This document shows, piece by piece, positions 38,944 through 48,656 of a stretch of 64,000 nt of DNA (positions are counted from its first letter, which is position 1; every line of letters starts with the position of its first letter). Under the pieces are notes generated by a model. That model ran no database searches. It was not told the origin of the DNA and saw only the letters and a list, made by a program, of their open reading frames with translations. This DNA comes from an uncultured Paracoccaceae bacterium (GTDB lineage Bacteria > Pseudomonadota > Alphaproteobacteria > Rhodobacterales > Rhodobacteraceae). The stretch is from contig CANKZJ010000003.1 in assembly GCA_947488605.1 (NCBI GenBank), forward strand, positions 424,601-488,600, given 5' to 3'. Position numbers and translations under genes: made by a program.

Positions 38944-39597
38944 ATGCCTTTAGCCGAAATTCAGGCCCGTATTGCCTCTGCTTGTGATGTTGCGGGACGA
39001 AAAACATCGGATGTGAAACTTATTGCGGTTTCCAAAGTTCAGCCCAACGAAAGGGTTGCTGCGGTCCTTGACGAGGGTCACCGGATCTTTGGCGAGAACA
39101 AAGTGCAGGAGGCCGCAGGCAAGTGGCCGGACTTTCGCAAGGTTTATGACGGGATCGAATTGCATCTTATCGGCCCACTCCAGACGAACAAAGTAAAGCA
39201 AGCGATGCAGCTCGCGGATGCGATCCATACCGTCGACCGTACTAAACTTGCCAATGCGATGGCGCGTCATGCACAAGATTTAGGACGCTGTCCCGATTTG
39301 TTCATTCAGGTGAATACCGGCGAGGAACCACAAAAGGCAGGCATCCTGCCCGCTGATGCCGATGCATTCGTGGCAGAGGTACGCGCGCTTGATCTTCCGC
39401 TTACGGGGCTGATGTGTATTCCGCCGGTGGACGAGGAACCCTCGCTTCATTTCGCCCTTCTGGCAAAAATCGCCGAACGGAATGGGCTGTCCGGGCTGTC
39501 GATGGGGATGAGCAGTGACTTTGAAAGTGCCATAGCGTTGGGTGCCACGCATGTCCGTGTCGGGTCTGCTATTTTTGGCGAGCGTGTTTACGGGTGA
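38944..39597 (+). CDS. PLP homeostasis protein, YggS/PROSC family
   Basis: 217 residues from ATG 38944, chosen for GGAG 6 bases upstream. Alanine-racemase-like barrel with the PLP-binding Lys in [14 protein letters not shown] (about residue 31), [30 protein letters not shown] and [29 protein letters not shown] split motifs, all diagnostic of YggS. Binds pyridoxal phosphate and keeps free PLP and amino-acid pools balanced. Overlaps the pseudouridine synthase start by 4 bases. Confidence 0.94.
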   Translation: MPLAEIQARIASACDVAGRKTSDVKLIAVSKVQPNERVAAVLDEGHRIFGENKVQEAAGKWPDFRKVYDGIELHLIGPLQTNKVKQAMQLADAIHTVDRTKLANAMARHAQDLGRCPDLFIQVNTGEEPQKAGILPADADAFVAEVRALDLPLTGLMCIPPVDEEPSLHFALLAKIAERNGLSGLSMGMSSDFESAIALGATHVRVGSAIFGERVYG

Positions 39598-40241
39598 GCG
39601 CTGATTACGACCCCCCTCAAGACCCGCTGAATATCTTACATGATGACCATCAGGTTTTGCTTGTCGATAAACCAAGCGGGCTTTTGTCTGTTCCGGGCAA
39701 GGGAGAGGATCTGGCGGATTGCTTGATCGCGCGTGTGCAGGCGGCTTTTCCGATGGCGTTATTGGTGCATCGGTTGGATCGCGACACGTCTGGCGTGATG
39801 ATCTTTGCTTTGACGCCGCATGCCCAGCGCCACCTTGGTCTGCAATTTGAAAAACGTCAGACCAAGAAAACCTATGTTGCCCGCGTTTGGGGCGAGATGG
39901 CAGAGAAGACAGGAACTGTTGATTTGCCGCTGATTGTGGATTGGCCGAACAGGCCTTTGCAAATGGTTGATCATGAGAATGGCAAGCAGGCGCAAACCGA
40001 CTGGCGCGTGCTACGGTCCAAAGATGGCGAAACACGTGTGAGGCTCATGCCCAAGACGGGACGTTCCCATCAATTGCGGGTGCATATGCTGGCACTGGGT
40101 CATCCGATCTTGGGTGATCCGTTTTATGCAAAAGGTAAGGCGCGAGATTACCCGCGCCTTATGCTGCATTCAGAGACGTTGCAGTTTCGTCACCCGGACG
40201 GCGGGCAAGGCATGCGCATTACCGCAAAGTGCCCTTTTTAG
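39594..40241 (+). CDS. RluA-family pseudouridine synthase
   Basis: 215 residues, GTG start overlapping the YggS stop. Catalytic motif HRLDRDTSGVMIFA with Asp (about residue 62), then KTYVARVWG and GRSHQLRVHMLALGHPILGD. Small single-domain member without an S4 domain, resembling RluA, which modifies 23S rRNA and some tRNAs; precise target uncertain. Convergent with and overlapping the alpha/beta hydrolase gene by 4 bases. Confidence 0.92.
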   Translation: MSADYDPPQDPLNILHDDHQVLLVDKPSGLLSVPGKGEDLADCLIARVQAAFPMALLVHRLDRDTSGVMIFALTPHAQRHLGLQFEKRQTKKTYVARVWGEMAEKTGTVDLPLIVDWPNRPLQMVDHENGKQAQTDWRVLRSKDGETRVRLMPKTGRSHQLRVHMLALGHPILGDPFYAKGKARDYPRLMLHSETLQFRHPDGGQGMRITAKCPF

Positions 40242-40834
40242 ATCTCAAGAAATTGCGCAACTGCATCAACTTCTGTTTGCGCGATCTCGTGGCCTCCGGG
40301 ATGCCAGTGTAGAGTGACCTGCGCGCCTTGTGCCTCAAGATAGGTTGCAAAGTCATGCGTGGCGGGCGCGGGGCAAATCGGATCGTGTTCCCCAGCAGTG
40401 ATGAGAACGCGCCGACCCTGAAGACCTGGCTGAGGCGTCGGCTGCCAAGGGATAAGTGGATGCATCAGGATCAGATCATCGACAAGGTCTGGCTGGTCCA
40501 TAGCAACCGCGGCCAAGATATTCGCACCGTTCGAATAACCAAGACCAATTGTGCGCAGCGCGGATGCAGTTGCTTTTTCATCCCTGATAAAGTCGGCCAT
40601 CGTGGCCGTACGGGCTGCAAGGTCATCCATGTCGTAGACGCCTTCGCCAGTCCGGCGGAAGAAACGTGCAGCACCGTGCTCTGACACATCTCCTCTTGGT
40701 GAGGTCACATGCGCGCCGGGCATCAACTGTTCCGCAAAGCCATGAAACTGGGTCTCGTTTCCGCCCGTGCCGTGGAAGGTCAGGAACAGCGGTTGGCCCG
40801 CTGCCCCTTTTGACCGTTTTGCGATGTAAGCCAT
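40238..40834 (-). CDS. alpha/beta hydrolase, MhqD/YpfH-like carboxylesterase
   Basis: 198 residues from ATG 40834. Catalytic triad of the phospholipase/carboxylesterase family: oxyanion region LTFHGTGGNETQF, nucleophile elbow GLGYSNGANILAA, Asp in GEHDPICPAP and His in HPGGHEIAQ. In Bacillus the homologue MhqD lies with the ring-cleaving dioxygenase MhqO and acts in quinone detoxification; here the two genes are adjacent (1 base apart), supporting the same pairing. Confidence 0.88.
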   Translation of the reverse strand: MAYIAKRSKGAAGQPLFLTFHGTGGNETQFHGFAEQLMPGAHVTSPRGDVSEHGAARFFRRTGEGVYDMDDLAARTATMADFIRDEKATASALRTIGLGYSNGANILAAVAMDQPDLVDDLILMHPLIPWQPTPQPGLQGRRVLITAGEHDPICPAPATHDFATYLEAQGAQVTLHWHPGGHEIAQTEVDAVAQFLEI

Positions 40835-40835
40835 C

Positions 40836-41765
40836 TTAGCTGTCCAGCGGTTGTAGGCGGCTTTCAAGATGGCCGCGCAGATGCTCGTGCCGGCTAGGCA
40901 GTTTGAGAGCTTCGCCCAAGTGTGCGGTATCCTCGTCGCGGTCAAAGCCGGGCTCATTCGTGGCAACCTCGAACAATACACCACCCGGTGTACGGAAATA
41001 GATCGCATAGAAGTAATCGCGGTCGATCACGGGCGTCACTTGATACCCGGTATCAAGCAGCGCTTCGCGGACTTCCAATTGCCGCGCGCGGTTTTCAACC
41101 GCAAATGCGATATGGTGGACAGAGCCCGCACCTTGGGCAGCATGGCCTGCACTTGGCAGCTCTTCGATATCGATCGTATTCGCATCATTGCCACCGGGTA
41201 CAATGAACCGTGTGATGTTATCTTGCTGGTCCAGCTTTTCGTAACCCATGAACTGAAGCAGTTCCCCACTGACACCGGCATCCTTCAGGCGCATATCGGC
41301 AGAATGAAAACCGTGGATACCCATCGCTTCACCCACGCCATTGCCTGTCCAAGGTGTGCGATCATCGTCGCTTTCAACAAGGGCGAATTGGTCGCCGTCA
41401 GGGCCATCAAATAGCACACGCTTTTCACCAAAGCGGACGTCCTGCAAAATGCCTTTCACCTCGAACGTTGTCAGGCGGTCGATCCACGCCTGCGATGATC
41501 CGACAGGGATACTGAAGGCGGTACGCCCGACTTCTCCGATCCCCTTGGCGCCGCGTGCGGCATTTGGGAAAGGGAAGTAAGTCATGACAGTGCCTGGGGT
41601 TCCCGCCTCGTCACCATAGTACAGGTGATAGACATCGGGTGCGTCGAAGTTCACCGTCTTCTTGATCCGGCGCAGGCCAAGTACATTGGTAAAGAATGCG
41701 TTGTTCTCACGTGCGTCGCTTGCCAGTGAGGTGACGTGGTGAAGTCCTTTGATTTGCTTAAGCAT
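40836..41765 (-). CDS. ring-cleaving dioxygenase, VOC family (MhqO-like)
   Basis: 309 residues with two vicinal-oxygen-chelate modules. Metal ligands are suggested by GLHHVTSLASD (about residue 8), AQGAGSVHHIAFAVENRA (about 222) and PGGVLFEVATNEPGFD (about 273). The YHLYYGDEAGTPGTVMTYFP segment is typical of the MhqO/LinE-like group that opens hydroquinone-type rings. Forms a unit with the MhqD-like hydrolase; the aldehyde dehydrogenase upstream may add to the same aromatic detoxification route (inference). Confidence 0.88.
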   Translation of the reverse strand: MLKQIKGLHHVTSLASDARENNAFFTNVLGLRRIKKTVNFDAPDVYHLYYGDEAGTPGTVMTYFPFPNAARGAKGIGEVGRTAFSIPVGSSQAWIDRLTTFEVKGILQDVRFGEKRVLFDGPDGDQFALVESDDDRTPWTGNGVGEAMGIHGFHSADMRLKDAGVSGELLQFMGYEKLDQQDNITRFIVPGGNDANTIDIEELPSAGHAAQGAGSVHHIAFAVENRARQLEVREALLDTGYQVTPVIDRDYFYAIYFRTPGGVLFEVATNEPGFDRDEDTAHLGEALKLPSRHEHLRGHLESRLQPLDS

Positions 41766-41828
41766 ATCGCTCTCCTATTCCGTTGAGGGAGAGATAGCCG
41801 TTCTGGCGCCGCACAAAAGATCGATTGA

Positions 41829-41845
41829 CGCACCTATTTGGTGCG
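41829..41845. promoter_or_regulatory. inverted repeat upstream of the mhqO-like gene
   Basis: CGCACC-TATTT-GGTGCG, 64 bases upstream of the mhqO-like ATG and just after the aldehyde dehydrogenase stop. Could be an operator for a quinone-responsive repressor or a weak terminator of the dehydrogenase transcript; there is no clear U-tract. Confidence 0.4.
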
Positions 41846-41860
41846 CCCATGCACATGACG

Positions 41861-43300
41861 TTATTCGGCGGCCCAACCAGAGATGGCTTTGACCTCTAGG
41901 AATTCTTCGATGCCCCAGACGCCGCCTTCGCGTGCACGACCTGACATCTTGACCCCACCAAAGGGTGAACCCGCACCGCGATCTTCGCCATTCATTTCAA
42001 CCATGCCTGAACGTAATGCGCGCGCCATGCGGTTCCGCTTCGCCCCGTCTTGGCTTTGCACATAGTTGGTCAAACCGTAGGGCGTGTCGTTGGCAATCGC
42101 GATGGCGTCTGCCTCGTCATCAAAAGGAATGATGGAGAGCACAGGACCAAAAATTTCTTCTTGGGCGATACGCATATCGTTGGAGACATCGGCGAAAACG
42201 GTAGGGCGGACGTAATACCCGCGGTTCATGCCTTCGGGCAGACCGGGGCCACCGGCCACAAGACGTGCGCCCTCATTCATTCCGACTTCGATCATGTCCT
42301 GGATTTTAGTCCACTGCGATTTGTTGACCACCGGGCCAATGTGGCGACCGGGCTCCGATGCGGGACCCACCCCAATATTGCTTGCAATCTCTGCGGCGGC
42401 TTCAACTGTCTGATCGTAAATGCTGCGTTCCACCAACATCCGGGTCGGTGCATTACACGATTGGCCAGAGTTGTTCATACAATGGATGACACCGCGTTTG
42501 ACCGCTTTTGGGTCAGCATCTGCAAAGATAACGTTCGCGCCTTTGCCGCCCAGTTCAAGTGTTACGCGTTTGAGTGTTTCTGCTGCGGCAGCAGAGATGG
42601 CTTTGCCCGCGCGCGTTGATCCGGTGAAGCTGATCATTGCCACGTCTTCATGGCGCGACAACTGACTGCCGACACCCATGCCATCACCGTTCACAAGGTT
42701 GAAAACTCCGGCGGGCACGCCTGCGTCATGGACGAACTCTGCGAATAGTAATGAAGAAAGCGGCGCTTCCTCCGATGGTTTGAGCACCATGGTGCAGCCC
42801 GCCAAAAGCGCCGGGATCACCTTTAGTGTCACTTGGTTCATTGGCCAGTTCCACGGCGTGATCAGCCCAACAACACCAATGGGTTCCATCGCGATCCGGT
42901 CATTAGGTGCGTGCGGGCCAAGAGGACGGATCCATTCGATCTCGTCAAAAGCACGCAACGCGCTTTTCAGATGCCACGGTAAGCAGGGGGCTTGGCTGCT
43001 GCGCGCCATATCGATGGGCGCGCCCATTTCAATGCTGATGGCCTCGGCCATCTCTTCGACGCGGGCTTCGTATTGTGCCAGAATGCCTTTGACATAGCCC
43101 ACCCGTTCTTGGGGATCGGTTGCGGCCCATGTCGGAAACGCCGCCTTCGCTGCGCTGACAGCCGCATCCGTGTCGGCCTGATCACCCAGCGAGATGATCG
43201 CACAAACATCTTCGGTCGAAGGGTCAATGACATTATGGTCGTGCGCGATGACGGGCGGCACCCATGCTCCATTGATATAGAAGTTGCGGTTCTCGATCAT
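41861..43300 (-). CDS. NAD(P)-dependent aldehyde dehydrogenase
   Basis: 479 residues from ATG 43300 (GGGAG upstream; the frame extends to 43405 but with no start signal). Aldehyde dehydrogenase superfamily: ITPWNWPMNQVTLKVIPALL, SFTGSTRAGKAI, catalytic Glu in TLELGGKGANVIF and catalytic Cys in NNSGQSCNAPTRML, then EEIFGPVLSIIPFDDE. Oxidises an aldehyde to the acid; substrate unknown. Lies upstream of the mhqO-like genes and divergent from the peroxiredoxin. Confidence 0.94.
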   Translation of the reverse strand: MIENRNFYINGAWVPPVIAHDHNVIDPSTEDVCAIISLGDQADTDAAVSAAKAAFPTWAATDPQERVGYVKGILAQYEARVEEMAEAISIEMGAPIDMARSSQAPCLPWHLKSALRAFDEIEWIRPLGPHAPNDRIAMEPIGVVGLITPWNWPMNQVTLKVIPALLAGCTMVLKPSEEAPLSSLLFAEFVHDAGVPAGVFNLVNGDGMGVGSQLSRHEDVAMISFTGSTRAGKAISAAAAETLKRVTLELGGKGANVIFADADPKAVKRGVIHCMNNSGQSCNAPTRMLVERSIYDQTVEAAAEIASNIGVGPASEPGRHIGPVVNKSQWTKIQDMIEVGMNEGARLVAGGPGLPEGMNRGYYVRPTVFADVSNDMRIAQEEIFGPVLSIIPFDDEADAIAIANDTPYGLTNYVQSQDGAKRNRMARALRSGMVEMNGEDRGAGSPFGGVKMSGRAREGGVWGIEEFLEVKAISGWAAE

Positions 43301-43425
43301 GGCATCTCTCCCTTTGATATCGGTCAATGTTTGGCACTGCCCTGCTATTGTTGCAAGCCACAGTAGCGCTTGCGCTCCAACGGACCTATATTGGTAGCAA
43401 CGCAATGCAACAAAGGAATATCACA

Positions 43426-44079
43426 ATGGGTTTACGCATTAACGATACGATCCCTGACCTCACAGTTGAAACGGATCAAGGCACATTCGCTTTGCATGAT
43501 TGGATTGGCGATAGCTGGGCTATTTTGTTTTCCCATCCCAAGGACTTCACGCCTGTTTGCACCACCGAATTCGGTGCGGTGGCACAGCTGGCTGATGAAT
43601 GGGCCAAGCGCGGCACAAAAGTGATTGGTGTCAGCGTCGACGGCGTTGAGGACCACAAGAAATGGAAAGGCGATATCGAGACCGTTGGCGGTGCACCTGC
43701 CGGGTTTCCGATCATTGCAGATGCAGGACTGGAAGTGTCAAAAGCCTTCGACATGCTGCCTGCCGAAGCCTATTTGCCAGATGGTCGGACCCCTGCGGAT
43801 AGTGCGACTGTGCGGTCGGTGTTTATCATTGGACCTGACAAGCAGTTGAAACTGTCCATGACCTATCCGATGACCGTTGGTCGCAACTTTGCCGAAGTCC
43901 TGCGCGCCTTGGACGGTCTGCAAACATCGACAGGGCGCGGCGTTGCGACACCTGCGAACTGGAATGTGGGTGACGATGTGATCATCCCGGCCACGGTGAG
44001 CGACGAAGACGCGAAAGCCAAGTTTGGGGATTTCACCAAAGTGCTGCCGTATCTGCGGACAACGAAACTCAAAGACTGA
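43426..44079 (+). CDS. 1-Cys peroxiredoxin (Prx6 type)
   Basis: 217 residues from ATG 43426 (AAAGGA 8 bases upstream). Peroxidatic Cys in HPKDFTPVCTTEFGAV (about residue 45); KVIGVSVDGVEDHKKW, then the Prx6-type C-terminal domain with ATPANWNVGDDVIIPATVSD. No resolving Cys is seen at the usual C-terminal position. Reduces peroxides. Divergent from the aldehyde dehydrogenase with 125 bases between and followed by a strong terminator. Confidence 0.94.
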   Translation: MGLRINDTIPDLTVETDQGTFALHDWIGDSWAILFSHPKDFTPVCTTEFGAVAQLADEWAKRGTKVIGVSVDGVEDHKKWKGDIETVGGAPAGFPIIADAGLEVSKAFDMLPAEAYLPDGRTPADSATVRSVFIIGPDKQLKLSMTYPMTVGRNFAEVLRALDGLQTSTGRGVATPANWNVGDDVIIPATVSDEDAKAKFGDFTKVLPYLRTTKLKD

Positions 44080-44098
44080 TACTATTTTCAGCCTGCGC

Positions 44099-44128
44099 AA
44101 AGCCCCGCCAATTGGCGGGGCTTTTTGC
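44099..44128. terminator. bidirectional rho-independent terminator
   Basis: AGCCCCGCC-AATT-GGCGGGGCT (44101-44122) with TTTTT on the plus side and A residues on the other, between the convergent peroxiredoxin and LicD-type genes. Confidence 0.9.
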
Positions 44129-44142
44129 ATTCTTGGGGCACC

Positions 44143-45144
44143 CTATTTCAGTTTGATCCCCGTTTTTGCCAAAATGCGCCGCACTTTCGACGGTTGTTCC
44201 TGACGTGCGGCGTAGATGTCTAGAACAGATGCAAACCGACGCTTCGCCTCATCCCAAGGTACGGTGTAATCGGGGTCAGGTGTTTTCCATCCTTCACCGT
44301 AAGTCACCGCAAGCATTTTTTCAGGCTCTTTAGGTGCTGGAAAAGGGACGCCATTCAGTGATCGCGTGGTGAGAGGAAAGATATCGTCCTCAGTGAGTTC
44401 ACCAAAGGTGTGCGGCCAGATATAGGCCCGTCCATTCCGCATCCAAAATGCGAACAGATCGACACCGACGCCTGTGGGGATGTGGACTTTCACATAAGGG
44501 CTTGAGTGGAACATTCTGGCTGTTCCCGAAAGAGCCCCGCTTTCATTCAGCGTCGCACAGAGTTGGTAGATGGCGTCTACAACCGTTTCGTCATCTTTCC
44601 CGTCGATCAGAACGGCAAGGTCAACATCATCATCATGTCCCACAAACGAGCCTTCGCGACAGGCACCCAACAGCGTTCCGCAGTTGATGAACGATCTGTA
44701 ACCAAGTCTGTTGAGGAGTTCGAAAACGAATTTCAGATCGTCTATCAGCGCATCCTGATTGCACTGAGCCAGCGTGTTGGTCCTGGGTTCACTTTCAAAG
44801 TTCCGCAAGGCAATGATCCTGACGAGACGTTCCTCAAAGTCACGCCATGCTTCGCCCTCCCCGGCATCTAGTCGTGCGAGCCGGATTCTCAGCTTCAATG
44901 TCTGCGAACGATTACGTTTCAGGCCGAAAGCACGGTAAAGTGCTATCACGCGCTCCGTCCAATCAAGCCCTCGTTCAGCACGCGGCACAGTATTCAATTT
45001 GCGGCGTAACGGTTCGTATTGCAGTGCGCTTCGCATTTCCGCATCGAGGAGCGCTTCATCCAATTCATGCAATGTCGCCCAAGATATTTCGCTGAGCGGT
45101 CGTCTTCGCTTGATAAGGCGTCTTGGTAAGAAAAGCCTCGGCAT
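44143..45144 (-). CDS. LicD/Fukutin-type nucleotidyltransferase-fold protein
   Basis: 333 residues, soluble. The central segment GTLLGACREGSFVGHDDDVD (about residues 158-177) matches the LicD motif GTLLGxxRxxxFxxxDDDxD, with three acidic residues that would bind metal. Downstream: GVDLFAFWMRNGRAYIWP and LNGVPFPAPKEPEKMLAVTYGEGW also fit LicD. N-terminal 100 residues are helical, charged and without family match. LicD proteins transfer phosphocholine or similar phospho-groups to surface glycans; no choline kinase or glycan genes adjoin, so donor and acceptor are unknown. Confidence 0.8.
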   Translation of the reverse strand: MPRLFLPRRLIKRRRPLSEISWATLHELDEALLDAEMRSALQYEPLRRKLNTVPRAERGLDWTERVIALYRAFGLKRNRSQTLKLRIRLARLDAGEGEAWRDFEERLVRIIALRNFESEPRTNTLAQCNQDALIDDLKFVFELLNRLGYRSFINCGTLLGACREGSFVGHDDDVDLAVLIDGKDDETVVDAIYQLCATLNESGALSGTARMFHSSPYVKVHIPTGVGVDLFAFWMRNGRAYIWPHTFGELTEDDIFPLTTRSLNGVPFPAPKEPEKMLAVTYGEGWKTPDPDYTVPWDEAKRRFASVLDIYAARQEQPSKVRRILAKTGIKLK

Positions 45145-45308
45145 CGCTTTGCTAGTCCCTTTTCACGAGCACGGCGGTAGAAGTCTGTAGGAAGTCTGAC
45201 CGTTCCGTCACGCTACAGAGGGCTGGTGGGAAGTGAAAGCATCTAGCAAGTAGTAGTGGCTAACGCGCGCCGTGCCGCGCGAGCCTTCAAGGTTTAGCCA
45301 AGAACCAA

Positions 45309-45338
45309 AAAGGCCGCTTGAATGAACAAGCGGCCTTC
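45309..45338 (-). terminator. terminator of the outer-membrane barrel gene
   Basis: AAGGCCGCTT (45310-45319) pairs with AAGCGGCCTT (45328-45337); on the minus strand followed by TTTTTGG. Lies 22 bases after the stop. Confidence 0.9.
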
Positions 45339-45359
45339 TTTCTGAAAGCTCCGGAAAGC

Positions 45360-45974
45360 CTAGTATTTGTAAGACACGCCAAGCGACAGATAAGGAACCG
45401 CGATCAGATCTTCTGCGTCGCTGATTGCTTCTTGGACGTCTGGGTCTGCGTCAATGACGGCCTGGTTACCTGTGCCAGTCGCAGTCACGTCCAGATCGAA
45501 GCCACCGGTGAAGATAACACCGAGCTCGGAATTGAAGGACCAGCCATCAGCGAAGCCCCATTCGTATCCAGTTGTGACCATTGGAGAGACTGCGTTGGCG
45601 AACTCGGCGGTCAATTCGGCTTCTTCGCCAGCGGATGTGCCACTTGCGCTCAACTCTGTATTTGAAACAAACAGGCCGCCGGAGATGCGCCAGCCGCTTT
45701 GTGTTGGATAATAGTCGGCCAAAATCGCAAGGCCGCCCAGATCAAAATCACCTTCAGCGGTGCCGGCGTCGTCGGTTTCGTCGTAGCTGGCACTGAAGCC
45801 GCCCATCAATGCGCCGCGTACACGCAATTGCGGATCAATCTGGTAAGCGCCTTCAAGGTTCAGACCGAAATTTGAAAGGCCAACGCCAACTGTTACGTCA
45901 CCAGCTTCTTGGGCGAATGCTGTGCTGCCAGCGATGGTGAGTGCTGTCGCGGCCAAAAGTGTTTTGAATTCCAT
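45360..45974 (-). CDS. outer-membrane beta-barrel protein
   Basis: 204 residues. Signal peptide MEFKTLLAATALTIAGSTAFA (cleavage after AFA), then alternating beta-strands such as VTVGVGLSNFGLNLEGAYQI and GWRISGGLFVSNTELSASG, ending SLGVSYKY with a C-terminal Tyr typical of barrel assembly signals. About eight strands, OmpA/OmpW-like size; no exact family recognised. Single-gene unit with its own terminator. Confidence 0.85.
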   Translation of the reverse strand: MEFKTLLAATALTIAGSTAFAQEAGDVTVGVGLSNFGLNLEGAYQIDPQLRVRGALMGGFSASYDETDDAGTAEGDFDLGGLAILADYYPTQSGWRISGGLFVSNTELSASGTSAGEEAELTAEFANAVSPMVTTGYEWGFADGWSFNSELGVIFTGGFDLDVTATGTGNQAVIDADPDVQEAISDAEDLIAVPYLSLGVSYKY

Positions 45975-46116
45975 GTGAGGGTCTCTCTAATTTAGTGGGT
46001 TGAATCGTCTATCGTACCACCACTTCTAGGCATTGGTTATCGCTAGGGAAAGTGCGAAAAACCACTTTCGGCCCAATGAAATATGACCATTTCATGACAT
46101 TGTTCTTGATGAATAA

Positions 46117-46147
46117 AAAACACCCGGACAAACTGTCCGGGTGTTTC
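46117..46147 (-). terminator. terminator of pnp
   Basis: AAACACCCGGACA (46118-46130), 3-base loop, TGTCCGGGTGTTT (46134-46146); on the minus strand followed by TTTTATTC. About 33 bases after the pnp stop. Confidence 0.92.
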
Positions 46148-46178
46148 TTTTTGAGCAACGTTGAAAAAGGAAGAAGGG

Positions 46179-48311
46179 TTAGCCTTCTGCTTCTTCTTTT
46201 GTGATCTCTTCGCCAGTTGCCTGATCAACCATTTTCATGGCCAAACGAACTTTGCCGCGGTCATCAAAGCCCAACAGCTTGACCCAAACTTCCTGACCTT
46301 CCTTAAGGACATCGGAAGGATGGTTCAGGCGCTTGTTCTCGATCTGGGAGACGTGCACCAGACCGTCGCGCTTGCCAAAGAAGTTCACGAAGGCGCCGAA
46401 ATCGACGAGCTTCACAACTTTACCTTTGTAGATCACGCCTTCTTCTGGCTCTGCCACGATCGAATGGATCATGTCGTAGGCTTTCTTGATCGCCTCGGCA
46501 TCGTTGGATGCCAATTTGATGATGCCTTCGTCATTGATGTCGACTTTCGCGCCAGATGTCTCAACGATTTCGCGGATAACCTTACCGCCAGAACCAATGA
46601 CTTCACGGATCTTGTCGGTTGGGATCTGCATCGTTTCGATCTTTGGTGCGTGCACAGAGAATTCCTGCGCGCCGGTCAGGGCTTTGCCCATTTCACCAAG
46701 GATGTGCAGACGGCCAGCTTTCGCCTGAGCGAGCGCTTTTGACATGATCTCTGGCGTGATGCCCGCGATTTTGATGTCCATCTGCAGCGACGTGATACCG
46801 TTTTCAGTACCCGCAACCTTAAAGTCCATGTCGCCAAGGTGGTCTTCGTCACCCAGGATGTCAGACAAAATGGCGTATTCGCCATCGTCTTCCATAACCA
46901 GACCCATGGCCACACCAGCAACTGGCGCTTTCAAAGGAACGCCCGCATCCATCATGGACAAGGAACCACCACAAACAGACGCCATTGAAGACGAACCGTT
47001 TGATTCAGTGATCTCAGACACCAGACGGATTGTGTAGGGGAAGTCTGTCGCGGCAGGCAAAACCGCCTGAAGCGCACGCCATGCCAGCTTACCGTGACCG
47101 ATCTCGCGGCGGCCCGGGCCAGACACACGACCAACTTCACCAACAGAGTATGGTGGGAAGTTATAGTGCAGCATAAAGTTAGATTTGTACATGCCAGTCA
47201 GCGCGTCGATCATCTGTTCGTCGTCGCCGGTGCCGAGTGTCGTGACAACAAGGCCCTGTGTCTCACCGCGTGTAAACAACGCAGAACCGTGTGTCCGTGG
47301 CAGGATGCCAGTCTCGGATACGATCGGGCGAATAGTGTCGAGGGCACGGCCATCGATACGCTTGCCGTTTTTAACAACATCGCCGCGCAGAACCGCTGAT
47401 TCCAGACCCTTAAGGGCAGAACCAAGGTTGCCATCTTCTTGCTGCTCTTCTGTCAGAGCGTCAACAATCGCAGCTTTGGCAGCAGTCACAGCGCTCGTGC
47501 GTTCCTGCTTGTCAGTGATCGCATAAGCGGCACGCATCTGGTCTTCACCAACGGCCTTAACAGCCGCGGACAGTTCAGAGTAATCAACCGGCTGAAAATC
47601 AAACGGCTCTTTCGCTGTGTCTTCGGCCAGATCAATGATCAGGTCGATCACTGGCTGGATGCTGTCATGGGCGAATTTCACAGCACCAAGCATTTCTTCT
47701 TCAGTCAGCTCGTAAGCTTCGGATTCAACCATCATCACGGCGTCTTTGGTGCCGGCAACAACAAGGTCCAAACGCTGCTCTGGGTTCAGGCGCAGGTTAT
47801 GCATGTCGTCGATTTCTGGGTTCAGGATGTATTCGCCATCCTCAAAACCAACGCGGCATGCAGCAATCGGGCCACGGAACGGCGCGCCAGAGATGGTCAG
47901 CGCCGCAGAGGCAGCGATCATCGCAACCATGTCAGGGTCATTCACCATGTCGTGGGACAGCACAGTACACATCACCAGAACTTCGTTTTTGAAGCCGGGG
48001 ACGAACAGTGGGCGAATGGGACGGTCGATCAAGCGGGCAGTCAGCGTCTCTTTTTCAGTGGGACGCGCTTCGCGCTTGAAAAAGCCACCTGGCACTTTAC
48101 CGGCGGCGTAATACTTTTCTTGGTAGTGGACGGTCAGCGGAAAAAAATCCTGCCCCGGTTTTTGCTTACGTGCATATGTCACGTTTGCCATAACGCTGGT
48201 TTCACCCAGTGTTGCGATGACAGAGCCATCGGCTTGGCGGGCAACCTTGCCCGTTTCCAGTGTCAGCGTTTCTTCGCCCCACTGAATTGATTTCTTCACT
48301 TCATTAAACAT
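46179..48311 (-). CDS. pnp: polyribonucleotide nucleotidyltransferase (PNPase)
   Basis: 710 residues. Two RNase PH domains (first: [20 protein letters not shown]; second: [20 protein letters not shown] and the active-site Asp in [20 protein letters not shown]), a KH domain ([20 protein letters not shown]) and a C-terminal S1 domain ([20 protein letters not shown]). 3'-to-5' phosphorolytic exonuclease of the degradosome. ATG at 48311 with AGGAAAA. The leader has two small hairpins that may mediate autoregulation. Confidence 0.97.
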   Translation of the reverse strand: MFNEVKKSIQWGEETLTLETGKVARQADGSVIATLGETSVMANVTYARKQKPGQDFFPLTVHYQEKYYAAGKVPGGFFKREARPTEKETLTARLIDRPIRPLFVPGFKNEVLVMCTVLSHDMVNDPDMVAMIAASAALTISGAPFRGPIAACRVGFEDGEYILNPEIDDMHNLRLNPEQRLDLVVAGTKDAVMMVESEAYELTEEEMLGAVKFAHDSIQPVIDLIIDLAEDTAKEPFDFQPVDYSELSAAVKAVGEDQMRAAYAITDKQERTSAVTAAKAAIVDALTEEQQEDGNLGSALKGLESAVLRGDVVKNGKRIDGRALDTIRPIVSETGILPRTHGSALFTRGETQGLVVTTLGTGDDEQMIDALTGMYKSNFMLHYNFPPYSVGEVGRVSGPGRREIGHGKLAWRALQAVLPAATDFPYTIRLVSEITESNGSSSMASVCGGSLSMMDAGVPLKAPVAGVAMGLVMEDDGEYAILSDILGDEDHLGDMDFKVAGTENGITSLQMDIKIAGITPEIMSKALAQAKAGRLHILGEMGKALTGAQEFSVHAPKIETMQIPTDKIREVIGSGGKVIREIVETSGAKVDINDEGIIKLASNDAEAIKKAYDMIHSIVAEPEEGVIYKGKVVKLVDFGAFVNFFGKRDGLVHVSQIENKRLNHPSDVLKEGQEVWVKLLGFDDRGKVRLAMKMVDQATGEEITKEEAEG

Positions 48312-48656
48312 GATGTTTTCCTAGTTGGCCCGGTTGGGCCTTTTGCGTAGGGGGCGTATTCCCCCTCATCCCGGTATCTTCTTTGGTCAGGCGCTGGAAT
48401 GCGGGCGCCAGTCTTTCAAGATTTGCGGGGCTTAGCGTAGATTTCAGGTTTTGGGAAGGGGGCGTGGTTGGGCGCCGAAAGTTGAGCCACCAAGCATCGG
48501 CACCGTACGATGACCATATGCAGGATTTTGGCATCAAGATTGTCCAATATACGATTATGATCCGTGCTTTGGGCATTTGGGTGGATATTCGTGAATGGCG
48601 GTCTGGGATTTGGTCCCATGTCAGACTATTGATGGGAAAACGAACGAGGTCAGATC
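48312..48656. other. intergenic region between pnp and the SH3 lipoprotein gene
   Basis: 345 bases without a convincing gene. It contains the two pnp leader hairpins next to the pnp start. Short open frames exist on both strands, but none has a ribosome site with a recognisable product. It must contain the pnp promoter (minus) and the SH3 gene promoter (plus). Confidence 0.5.
48327..48366 (-). promoter_or_regulatory. two hairpins in the pnp leader
   Basis: GGCCC-loop-GGGCC (48327-48340) and AGGGGG-CGTATT-CCCCCT (48349-48366), 16 and 38 bases upstream of the pnp ATG. In E. coli, pnp is autoregulated through leader hairpins cut by RNase III; similar control here is inferred only from position. 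Confidence 0.4.

Noticed and set aside
45145..45359. GAAGTCTG direct repeat near 45180-45200 as an operator or mobile-element end
   Set aside because: Only two 8-base copies three bases apart, with no further structure; likely chance.
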